From assembly GCA_945901035.1 (NCBI GenBank), contig CAMDKN010000037.1, positions 1 through 9,270 on the forward strand: DNA of 9,270 nt, written 5' to 3'. The notes beneath the pieces were generated by a model, which was given only the letters and a program-made list of their open reading frames with translations, did no database searches and was not told the DNA's origin. The stretch comes from Gulosibacter massiliensis. GTDB taxonomy: Bacteria; Actinomycetota; Actinomycetes; Actinomycetales; Microbacteriaceae. A program made the translations under genes and the position numbers. Below are positions 1 through 5,886 of this stretch, in pieces. Position 1 is the first letter of the stretch; every line of letters starts with the position of its first letter.

Positions 1-915
1 GAGGCTCCCCCAATTCCCCTCGGAAATCACGCGGGTGGCGTTCATTCCGAACCTAGTGGCCAGTACCCGATCGAACGCGGAGGGAGTTCCCCCTCGCTGG
101 ATGTGACCGAGAGTGGTGGCGCGGGTTTCGATTCCCGTCGCCTCTTCGATCATCGGCGCGAGCACTTCCCCGATTCCGCCCAAACGTGGTCGCCCGAACG
201 CGTCCAAGCCACGTTCGCTGTGAGCGTCGTCCATCGTGTCGAGGAGGAACCCTTCGGCGACACAGACGAGCGGCGCGCGTCCGCGTTCGTAGGCCGAGGT
301 GACCCACCCCACAATTTCCTCGAGAGATGTTTTCCGTTCGGGGATGAGGATCGCGTGCGCGCCCACGGCCATTCCTGAGTGCAGGGCAATCCAGCCGACG
401 TGGCGGCCCATGACCTCGGCCACCATGCAGCGGTGATGCGAGTCACCCGTGGTTCGAAGCCGGTCCATCGCTTCGGTGGCGACGTTGACGGCGGTGTCGA
501 AGCCGAATGTGTAGTCCGTTGCCGACAGGTCATTGTCGACTGTTTTGGGGACGCCGACGATGTTGATTCCGGCCTCGGACAGACGGTTCGCTGCGGCGAG
601 GGTGCCCTCTCCGCCGATAACGAGAAGCCCGTCCATGCCTGCGTCGGCCATGACCTGATTAATGCGATCGATTCCGCCGTTGCCCTCGAACGGATTTGTT
701 CGCGACGAGCCAAGAATCGTGCCGCCCATTTTTCCGATTCCTTTGACATCCGCGCGCGCCAACGACTGGAAGTCCGCATCGACGAGTCCGCGCCAGCCGT
801 CTCGGATGCCCACGAAGTTCATGCCGTAATGGCGCTCGCCGTTGAGAACAGCGCCACGGATGACCGCGTTGAGGCCGGGTGCGTCTCCGCCGGACGTGAG
901 AACTCCAATTCGCAT
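1..915 (-). CDS. pfkA: ATP-dependent 6-phosphofructokinase, C-terminus cut by window edge
   Basis: This enzyme phosphorylates fructose 6-phosphate to fructose 1,6-bisphosphate, the committed step of glycolysis, in the cytosol. The protein starts MRIGVLTSGGDAPGLNAVIR, the N-terminal nucleotide-binding loop of the family. It continues with IGGEGT (residues 100-105), the catalytic PKTVDND loop (123-129, catalytic Asp127) and MGRHVGWIA. Gly104 is the residue that favours ATP over pyrophosphate, while Lys124 is the pyrophosphate-type residue. This mixture is known from actinobacterial group III enzymes that use ATP. 305 codons are present; relatives have about 340, so roughly 35 residues lie off the left edge. 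The ATG at 915 fits the conserved N-terminus. It has no Shine-Dalgarno, but GACAAT lies 6 nt upstream, which suggests a leaderless mRNA. The gene upstream, 51 bp away on the same strand, is an Lrp/AsnC regulator. Identification is secure; the nucleotide donor is inferred from two residues. Confidence 0.96.
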   Translation of the reverse strand, partial: MRIGVLTSGGDAPGLNAVIRGAVLNGERHYGMNFVGIRDGWRGLVDADFQSLARADVKGIGKMGGTILGSSRTNPFEGNGGIDRINQVMADAGMDGLLVIGGEGTLAAANRLSEAGINIVGVPKTVDNDLSATDYTFGFDTAVNVATEAMDRLRTTGDSHHRCMVAEVMGRHVGWIALHSGMAVGAHAILIPERKTSLEEIVGWVTSAYERGRAPLVCVAEGFLLDTMDDAHSERGLDAFGRPRLGGIGEVLAPMIEEATGIETRATTLGHIQRGGTPSAFDRVLATRFGMNATRVISEGNWGSL

Positions 916-921
916 GCTTCT

Positions 922-927
922 ATTGTC
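922..927 (-). promoter_or_regulatory. Candidate -10 box of a leaderless pfkA promoter
   Basis: On the minus strand GACAAT is followed by 6 nt and then the pfkA ATG. It matches TATAAT at positions 2, 4, 5 and 6 (-10 spacing would put the first transcribed base at or next to the A of the start codon). No good -35 is seen. Support comes from similar spacing at other genes here. Confidence 0.4.
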
Positions 928-949
928 ACCGCCACGGCGCCAAGAAGGG

Positions 950-967
950 AACATGTCACAACATGTT
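950..967. promoter_or_regulatory. Perfect 7-bp inverted repeat upstream of pfkA, candidate operator
   Basis: AACATGT-CACA-ACATGTT is a perfect 7-bp inverted repeat with a 4-base centre, spanning the 3' end of the Lrp/AsnC gene and the pfkA upstream region. Its centre lies about 43 bp before the pfkA start. If pfkA is leaderless, that is about -43, a usual position for an activator bound next to RNA polymerase. The stem is AT-rich and no T tract follows, so it is a poor intrinsic terminator for the regulator gene. The binding protein is unknown. Confidence 0.4.
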
Positions 968-1404
968 TAGAGGATGCGGCGGTGAACCAAACGCGAGAGC
1001 ATGATCGACGACCGCGTGTGGTCGACGTTGGGAGCGTTGCGCACTCGCTCCAGTGCTGCCTCTAACGCGGGAATCGACGCGGCGCGCATGTGAACAATTG
1101 CGTCGGCTTGCCCCGAAACGGTTCCCGCGTACACAACCTCGGGAACAGCGTTGAGCAGCGTTCGAAGGTCATCCGGGGACACGGTGCCGCGGCAATACAG
1201 TTCGACATACGCCTCGACTCCGACACCCTCGGCGGCGGGATCAACGTTGACGGTGAACCCCCGAATCGCCCCCGTCTGCACGAGGCGATCGACTCGGCGC
1301 TTGACGGCACTCGCGGAAAGTCCGACGATATCTCCGATGTCGGCGTAGCCCGCGCGCGCATTGTCACGAAGTTGTTCGATTATTCGCTGGTCGGTTGCGT
1401 CCAC
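967..1404 (-). CDS. Lrp/AsnC-family transcriptional regulator
   Basis: This is a 145-residue feast/famine regulator. The N-terminal winged helix-turn-helix covers about residues 1-60 (MDATDQRIIEQLRDNARAGY, then a recognition region around GLSASAVKRRVDRL). A C-terminal RAM ligand-binding/oligomerisation domain covers about 65-140. Members of the family form octamers or other dimer assemblies that usually sense amino acids, and they often control a neighbouring gene and their own. The start is GTG at 1404: it begins the conserved helix directly and has TAGAGT 6 nt upstream with no Shine-Dalgarno, consistent with a leaderless transcript. The MFS exporter ends 58 bp upstream on the same strand and pfkA begins 51 bp downstream; each has its own candidate promoter, so an operon is not required. 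The ligand and targets cannot be read from the sequence. The family call is strong. Confidence 0.93.
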   Translation of the reverse strand: MDATDQRIIEQLRDNARAGYADIGDIVGLSASAVKRRVDRLVQTGAIRGFTVNVDPAAEGVGVEAYVELYCRGTVSPDDLRTLLNAVPEVVYAGTVSGQADAIVHMRAASIPALEAALERVRNAPNVDHTRSSIMLSRLVHRRIL

Positions 1405-1410
1405 GGCACA

Positions 1411-1416
1411 ACTCTA
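1411..1416 (-). promoter_or_regulatory. Candidate -10 box of the Lrp/AsnC gene
   Basis: TAGAGT (minus strand) fits TANNNT and is separated by 6 nt from the GTG start at 1404. No Shine-Dalgarno lies between them, so transcription would begin at or next to the start codon. No clear -35 is visible. Confidence 0.45.
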
Positions 1417-1462
1417 GGTGATTTCCTGCGCCACGCACCCCGTTAGCGACGATGTGAAGCGT

Positions 1463-2800
1463 TCAGGGCCCGCGTTGGCCGATGGTGATGACCTGCGTGG
1501 CAGTATCGGCTTGTTCCTCGGTGGTTCGAGTGAAGGCGGAGCGCAGGGTCGCCATCGTGGAAATGTTGTGAGATCGTCGCAGCCACACCAGTGCGATCAC
1601 CGTCGCGATGAGACCGCCCAGTGCGGCGACGCCGAGCGCCCAGCGAGGCCCAAACTCGTTTGACACCCACCCGGCCAGGATTGATCCGATGGGTGTGCTT
1701 CCGATCAGCAGCGTCGAGAAGATAGCCATCACGCGTCCGCGGTAGATGTCGTCGGTGGTGGTTTGGATGTACCCGTTGGTCGTCGCGACCATCAACACAC
1801 TGCCGAAACCGAGGAGCGGGTACACGAGGACAAAAACGGTGACGGTCGGAGCTAACGCCGAGCCGATACCGCCGATCGTGATGACGAGCGCTGCGACGGT
1901 GATGACCGACAGTCGGGGCCGCGAACTCCGCGCGACGAGCAGTGCGCCGGCGAGGGATCCGATCGCGAGGGCCGACATGATGAAACCGTAGTCCTGCGCA
2001 CCGAGACCGAATTCGACGACGGCCATCGTGCTCGAAAAGATTCCAAAGTTGAAAACAAGTGCGCCGACAACAAAGAGCATCATGAGGACGATCAGGAGAT
2101 CTTTGCGGGCAGCGATGTACGCCATGCCGGCGCCGAACTGCCCGCGCTCTTTGGGGGCTTTCTCGACGGTGTGCAGTTCGCTTCGCCGAAGGAGCGCGAT
2201 AGCGATGGCCGCCGCGCCGAGAGCCAACCCCGAGAACAGCAACGTCCAGCCGGTTCCCAGCACCGCGATCCCGATTCCCGCGAGGGCCGGACCCACGAGC
2301 CGGGAGGAATTGAACATCGTCGAGTGGAGACCGATGGCGTTCGGCACGTTGTTCTTTGCCACCAGCTCGTTGACGAAGACATGGCGTGCCGGTGCCTCGA
2401 CCGCCTGAACCACTCCGATAGCCAGTGCGAGGGCGTACACGAGGAAAAGGTTCGCTACACCGAGGAGCACCGCGACGCCCAGCACAATTCCAAAGATTGT
2501 CTCGAGCACCGCACACCAAAAGATGATGGTCCGCGCGTTTATCCGGTCCGCGAGCAGACCGAGAAAGGGCCCGAGAATAAGAATCGGACCGAATTGAAGA
2601 GCAAGGCTTAAGCCTAAGGCAACAGCGTCGTTGTCGGTCAATTCGGTGAGAACTAGCCAGTCTTGGGCGGCGCGTTGGGCCCAACCGCCGATGTTGGCGA
2701 GCAGCGCACCAATCATCCAGGTGCGAAAGTTCGGCACTCGAAGCGTCCGAAACATCGACGGACGCCGTTTCGCCGAGGAGGATTTTCGTCGCGCTGCCAT
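1463..2800 (-). CDS. MFS transporter of the EntS/MFS_3 type (12 TM, probable exporter)
   Basis: This is a 445-residue membrane protein of the major facilitator superfamily. A basic N-terminus (residues 1-15) is followed by two six-helix halves. MFS motif A appears as GLLADRINAR (residues 81-90) after the second helix. The AQDWLV segment (45-50) in helix 1 is typical of the MFS_3/EntS branch, whose characterised members export siderophores or drugs by proton antiport. The substrate here is unknown. The reading frame stays open upstream to 3151, but that extension runs over the divergent ligase gene and has no MFS character. ATG at 2800 is preferred because TAGTAT lies 7 nt before it; ATG at 2809 would add three residues but overlaps that box. 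The Lrp/AsnC gene downstream could be its regulator, which is only inference from position. Confidence 0.92.
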   Translation of the reverse strand: MAARRKSSSAKRRPSMFRTLRVPNFRTWMIGALLANIGGWAQRAAQDWLVLTELTDNDAVALGLSLALQFGPILILGPFLGLLADRINARTIIFWCAVLETIFGIVLGVAVLLGVANLFLVYALALAIGVVQAVEAPARHVFVNELVAKNNVPNAIGLHSTMFNSSRLVGPALAGIGIAVLGTGWTLLFSGLALGAAAIAIALLRRSELHTVEKAPKERGQFGAGMAYIAARKDLLIVLMMLFVVGALVFNFGIFSSTMAVVEFGLGAQDYGFIMSALAIGSLAGALLVARSSRPRLSVITVAALVITIGGIGSALAPTVTVFVLVYPLLGFGSVLMVATTNGYIQTTTDDIYRGRVMAIFSTLLIGSTPIGSILAGWVSNEFGPRWALGVAALGGLIATVIALVWLRRSHNISTMATLRSAFTRTTEEQADTATQVITIGQRGP

Positions 2801-2807
2801 GTCTCTC

Positions 2808-2813
2808 ATACTA
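2808..2813 (-). promoter_or_regulatory. Candidate -10 box of the MFS gene
   Basis: TAGTAT on the minus strand matches TATAAT at four of six positions and lies 7 nt before the ATG at 2800. Again no Shine-Dalgarno is present, so a leaderless mRNA is likely. It sits in the 82-bp region shared with the divergent ligase gene. Confidence 0.45.
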
Positions 2814-2843
2814 GGCAGACAGGAGCGCTCACCGAACGACGCA

Positions 2844-2849
2844 TAAACT
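2844..2849 (+). promoter_or_regulatory. Candidate -10 box of the lipoate ligase gene
   Basis: TAAACT fits TANNNT. It would start transcription near 2857, giving a leader of about 26 nt that contains the GAGGGAG Shine-Dalgarno (2869-2875), 7 nt before the ATG at 2883. No strong -35 is seen. It is divergent from the MFS promoter in the same short region. Confidence 0.35.
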
Positions 2850-2882
2850 TGACGCAGATCGACACGACGAGGGAGACGCGGC

Positions 2883-3932
2883 ATGAAGGGCGAGTACAAG
2901 GTCCCCGGCGGAAAACTCATCGTGGTCGAGGCGGATGACCGAGACGGGGTGCTCGTCAATGTCGCGATTTCGGGGGACTTCTTTCTTGAACCCGATGACT
3001 CACTCGAGGCGATGACGGGTGCGATCGAGGGACTGCCCATTTCGGCGGACGCGACGGAAATCGCGCGGCGAGTTCGCGTGGCGCTCCCCGAGAACGTGGT
3101 GATGCTCGGCGTGCACCCGGAAGCGGTCGCCACAGCCGTCCGCCGCGCCATCGCTCAGGCTCGCTCGTTCTCCGAATATGACTGGGAATACCTTGCCCCC
3201 GCACCACTGTCGGCGGCCGAGCACATGGCGCTCGATCAGGTGTTGACGGAGGAAGTCGGTGCGGGACGCCGCGGACCGACGCTTCGATTCTGGGAGTGGA
3301 ACGAAAAGGCCGTGATTATCGGGTCGTTTCAGTCCCTTCGAAACGAAGTCGACTCGGACGAAGCGGCGGCGCGAGGGGTGCGCGTGTTACGCCGCGTGAG
3401 TGGTGGCGGCGCAATGTTCATCGAGCCGGGCAACACCATCACGTATTCGATTTACGCCCCGGCCGAACTTGTTCAGGGAATGTCGTTCGCCGATTCCTAC
3501 GCGTTTCTCGATGACTGGACTCTGCAGGCGCTCCACTCCATCGGGATTGCCGCCGAATACAAGCCACTCAACGACATCGCGAGTCCGCAGGGGAAAATCG
3601 GCGGTGCGGCCCAAAAGCGTCTGGGAAACGGTGCGGTTCTTCACCACGTGACCATGGCGTACGACATCGACGCCGATGCCATGTTGCAGGTTTTACGAAT
3701 CGGCCGCGAGAAACTGAGCGACAAGGGAGTCACGAGCGCGGTGAAACGAGTGGACCCGATCAAGAGCCAGTCGGGTTTGAGTCGCACCGAGGTGATCGAC
3801 ACGATGGTCGGAACCTTCCGTGAACTGCACGGGCTTCGCGATGGCACAATCAGCGACGCCGAGCGCATTCGCGTGGCCACGCTCGTCGAGGAAAAGTTCC
3901 TCACCGACGAGTGGCTTCGTCGCGTGCCCTAG
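2883..3932 (+). CDS. lplA: Lipoate-protein ligase with accessory domain at the N-terminus
   Basis: This enzyme is predicted to activate lipoate (or a related acid) to the adenylate and attach it to the lysine of lipoyl domains in 2-oxoacid dehydrogenases or GcvH. Residues 1 to about 95 resemble the LplA accessory domain: GGKLIVVEA, then VNVAISGDFFLEP (about 26-38). Residues about 105-349 are the BPL_LplA_LipB catalytic fold: RRVSGGGAMF (170-179) followed by GNTITYSI, then LNDI (229-232), and GKIGGAAQKR (237-246) with the adenylate-binding lysine expected at Lys238. In E. coli LplA the accessory domain is C-terminal, so the order here is reversed. The ATG has a good Shine-Dalgarno 7 nt upstream. 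The stop overlaps the stop of the convergent response regulator by 4 bp. The ligase family call is strong; lipoate rather than octanoate transfer is not proven. Confidence 0.9.
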   Translation: MKGEYKVPGGKLIVVEADDRDGVLVNVAISGDFFLEPDDSLEAMTGAIEGLPISADATEIARRVRVALPENVVMLGVHPEAVATAVRRAIAQARSFSEYDWEYLAPAPLSAAEHMALDQVLTEEVGAGRRGPTLRFWEWNEKAVIIGSFQSLRNEVDSDEAAARGVRVLRRVSGGGAMFIEPGNTITYSIYAPAELVQGMSFADSYAFLDDWTLQALHSIGIAAEYKPLNDIASPQGKIGGAAQKRLGNGAVLHHVTMAYDIDADAMLQVLRIGREKLSDKGVTSAVKRVDPIKSQSGLSRTEVIDTMVGTFRELHGLRDGTISDAERIRVATLVEEKFLTDEWLRRVP

Positions 3933-4612
3933 GACTCGAACTTGTATCCGAGCCCGCGAACGGTCATGAGAAACCGCGGGTTCGCCGGGTCCGGTTCGAT
4001 CTTCCCGCGAATGCGTTTGACGTGAACGTCGAGCGTCTTGGTGTCACCGTAATAGTTCGACCCCCAGACCCGATCGATGATTTGGCCCCGCGTCAAGACC
4101 CGGTTGGCATTGTCGATGAGGTATTCCAAGAGCTCAAATTCCTTGAGCGGGAGGGTGACGGCAACACCACTCACGGTCACGGAGTGACGATCGGTGTCGA
4201 TTCGCACGGGACCCGCCTCGATCACGGTACGCGGTTGGTGGGCATCGGGAACGGACCCGCGACGAAGTACCGCCTTAATTCGGGCCAACAACTCACGCGT
4301 CGAGTACGGTTTCACCACGTAGTCGTCTGCCCCGATTTCGAGACCGACCACCTTGTCGACCTCGGAATCTTTGGCCGTCACCATGATGATGGGGACGCTG
4401 GAGTGGTTGCGGATTTCCCGACACACATCCACCCCGCTCATTCCGGGCAACATCAGGTCCAACAGGATGAGGTCGGGTTTTCGTTCTTTCCACTGCACCA
4501 GCGCGGCGGGACCGTCCGCCGCCTCGAACACCTCGAAGCCCTCGCGCTCCAGTATGTAGACCAACGGTTCGCGAAGAGATTGTTCATCTTCGACGACGAG
4601 CACACTACTCAT
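3929..4612 (-). CDS. regX3: OmpR-family response regulator, RegX3/PhoP type
   Basis: This 227-residue regulator has a receiver domain (1-120) and a winged-helix DNA-binding domain (about 128-226). In the receiver, the acidic pocket is Glu8-Asp9, the phosphoacceptor is Asp52 (LILLDLMLPG), and Thr79 and Lys101 (VKPYSTRELLARI) complete the active site. The effector domain has the OmpR signature LKEFELLEYL, then DVHVKRIRGKIE and a terminal VRGLGYKFE. Its ATG overlaps the last 8 bases of the kinase gene (ATGAGTAG) and has AAGGAG 7 nt upstream (4620-4625), so the two are translationally linked. With phoU just beyond the kinase, the likely role is control of phosphate-starvation genes, as for mycobacterial RegX3. 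The stop codon TAG shares CTAG with the stop of the convergent ligase. The family is certain; the exact orthologue is inferred from context. Confidence 0.94.
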   Translation of the reverse strand: MSSVLVVEDEQSLREPLVYILEREGFEVFEAADGPAALVQWKERKPDLILLDLMLPGMSGVDVCREIRNHSSVPIIMVTAKDSEVDKVVGLEIGADDYVVKPYSTRELLARIKAVLRRGSVPDAHQPRTVIEAGPVRIDTDRHSVTVSGVAVTLPLKEFELLEYLIDNANRVLTRGQIIDRVWGSNYYGDTKTLDVHVKRIRGKIEPDPANPRFLMTVRGLGYKFES

Positions 4613-5744
4613 GGGTGTTCTCCTTCGAGGTTTCCACGAGCCGCGGTAGGCGCATGGTGAAAGTCGAGCCGACGCCCGGCTGAGAAAACAGAGTCACTTC
4701 GCCGCGATGGCTGAGAGCGATGTGTTTGACGAGACTCAGACCGAGCCCGGTTCCCCCGGTGGTTCGGTCGCGGGATTCGTCCACCCGATAAAAACGTTCG
4801 AACACGCGGGACTGCTCGTCGGCGGGAATACCGACACCCTGATCTGTCACGATGATGTCGACGTGACCATTTCGGGTGGTGACGCCGATTCCGACGGACT
4901 GTTTCCGGTCCGAATACTGGATGGCGTTTTCGACCAGGTTTTTGACAGCGACGGTCAATAGTTCGCCATCACCCATCACAAAAACGTCATCGGGGTACTT
5001 CGCATTGACCACGATGTCTTTCGCGTCGGCAATGACGAAGATACGTTCGAGCGCTTCTCGAACGACAACGCCCACATTGGCCGGCTTCGCTTTCGCCAGA
5101 ATGTTGGAGGTTTCGACGCGAGACAGCTGAATGATTTCGGTGATGAGGGTCGACAGGCGACCCGTTTCGCGGCGCAAACTGTCCGCAAACTTGTGCATCC
5201 GGGTGGGGTCATCGAGGGCCCCCTCCATTGCTTCACTGAGAAGTGCGATAGCGCCAATCGGAGTTTTGATTTCGTGAGTCACGTTCGCGATGAAATCGCG
5301 ACGAATCGACTCGAAGTCGCGGGCCTCGGTGTTGTCCTCGACGAGAACCAACACGATACCGGCACCGATCGTGACCGCTCGAGCGCGCAGGTACCGAACG
5401 TCACCACCTTCCGACAGTGTCAATTCAAACTCGACAGAGTTCGTGGTCTCGGTTTCCTGGGTCGTGCGAACCAGCGCGCGTATTTCTGAACTGCGAATCA
5501 CCCGACCGGACACGAGCCCCAGGGCAATCGCGCTGTTGGTCGCTCGAAGAACCGCGAGTGAGTCGTCCACCACCATCCCCGCGGTCGCGAGTACCGAAAT
5601 GAGGCGCGACACGACGTCGGTGAGGGGCTCGTCCTCCGTCGCTTTGATGCGCGAATATCGGGCGCGAAAGGCCAGATAGGTCATGACCGCGACGAGGATA
5701 GCGACCACGCCGGTCACTGCCAGGAAAATCCCGAAACTCACCAC
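4605..5744 (-). CDS. senX3: Sensor histidine kinase, SenX3/PhoR type
   Basis: This 379-residue membrane-bound kinase has one clear N-terminal transmembrane helix (about residues 3-26) and then a cytoplasmic PAS-like region (about 50-140). The HisKA domain follows with the phosphorylated histidine in RRDFIANVTHEIKTP (His157). The ATPase domain has an N box LVENAIQYS (Asn273), G1 TDQGVGIP (300-307), F box RVFERFYRVD and G2 GTGLGLSLVK (331-340). There is no sizeable extracellular sensor loop, which fits kinases that read phosphate status through PhoU and the Pst transporter. The GTG at 5744 is chosen because the transmembrane helix begins at once; TAGCCT lies 6 nt upstream, suggesting a leaderless start, though GAGAAGG just before a second GTG at 5741 could serve as a weak ribosome site. 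It is co-transcribed with the regulator and divergent from phoU. Confidence 0.94.
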   Translation of the reverse strand: MVSFGIFLAVTGVVAILVAVMTYLAFRARYSRIKATEDEPLTDVVSRLISVLATAGMVVDDSLAVLRATNSAIALGLVSGRVIRSSEIRALVRTTQETETTNSVEFELTLSEGGDVRYLRARAVTIGAGIVLVLVEDNTEARDFESIRRDFIANVTHEIKTPIGAIALLSEAMEGALDDPTRMHKFADSLRRETGRLSTLITEIIQLSRVETSNILAKAKPANVGVVVREALERIFVIADAKDIVVNAKYPDDVFVMGDGELLTVAVKNLVENAIQYSDRKQSVGIGVTTRNGHVDIIVTDQGVGIPADEQSRVFERFYRVDESRDRTTGGTGLGLSLVKHIALSHRGEVTLFSQPGVGSTFTMRLPRLVETSKENTHE

Positions 5745-5750
5745 CTTCTC

Positions 5751-5756
5751 AGGCTA
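5751..5756 (-). promoter_or_regulatory. Candidate -10 box of the kinase-regulator operon
   Basis: TAGCCT on the minus strand fits TANNNT and is 6 nt from the GTG at 5744, the same geometry as at other genes in this window. No convincing -35 is found, which would be consistent with weak or activator-dependent transcription. Confidence 0.35.
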
Positions 5757-5832
5757 GGTGACGATGGGCACTGTATCGTGGAACTACGGTCCTCGCGGCC
5801 ACGCATTTAACCCGATGTTCGCGAATTGTTTG

Positions 5833-5852
5833 AGAGCGGTTCACCCCGCTCT
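5833..5852. promoter_or_regulatory. Inverted repeat with GTTCACC heptamer, candidate PHO box upstream of phoU
   Basis: AGAGCGG-TTCACC-CCGCTCT is a perfect 7-bp inverted repeat. GTTCACC (5839-5845) overlaps it and equals the core of the Streptomyces PHO-box repeat unit. A degenerate unit, GTTTGAG (5828-5834), lies exactly 11 bp earlier, the usual repeat distance; GTTCGCT (5854-5860) lies 15 bp later and is out of register. The element stands just upstream of the phoU -10-like TATATT (5868-5873). It could be bound by the regulator encoded next door. Only one good heptamer is present, so the call is tentative. Confidence 0.4.
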
Positions 5853-5867
5853 GGTTCGCTTCAGACC

Positions 5868-5873
5868 TATATT
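5868..5873 (+). promoter_or_regulatory. Candidate -10 box of phoU
   Basis: TATATT matches TATAAT at five of six positions. It would start transcription near 5880, which leaves only about 6 nt of leader and would exclude GAGAGG (5874-5879) from the mRNA. Either phoU has this very short leader, or a more upstream promoter is used and GAGAGG acts as the Shine-Dalgarno. No TTGACA-like -35 at proper distance is seen, in line with an activator-dependent promoter. Confidence 0.4.
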
Positions 5874-5886
5874 GAGAGGCAATCCG

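Noticed and set aside
950..967. The AACATGT inverted repeat as an intrinsic terminator of the Lrp/AsnC gene.
   Set aside because: The stem is AT-rich with only 2 GC pairs, and no T tract follows on the minus strand.
379..1065. A 228-codon plus-strand reading frame opposite pfkA.
   Set aside because: It is antisense to a clear phosphofructokinase and crosses the pfkA promoter region; no family features.
1443..2684. A 413-codon minus-strand reading frame rich in Arg and Pro.
   Set aside because: It is a frame-shifted shadow of the MFS gene; the composition is typical of out-of-frame reading of GC-rich DNA and no family is recognisable.
2801..3151. In-frame upstream extension of the MFS protein to 3151 (562 residues in all).
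   Set aside because: It runs antisense over the well-supported ligase gene, has low-complexity Ser/Arg/Thr composition and no MFS homology, and lies upstream of the likely promoter box at 2808-2813.
3911..4660. A 249-codon plus-strand reading frame opposite the response regulator.
   Set aside because: It is antisense to a gene with all receiver and DNA-binding motifs intact, and its His/Asp/Arg-rich product resembles no family.
5758..5886. A 43-codon N-terminal extension of PhoU.
   Set aside because: MREMFDQEL at 5887 is the normal PhoU N-terminus with a ribosome site nearby, and the extension covers the putative PHO box and promoter.
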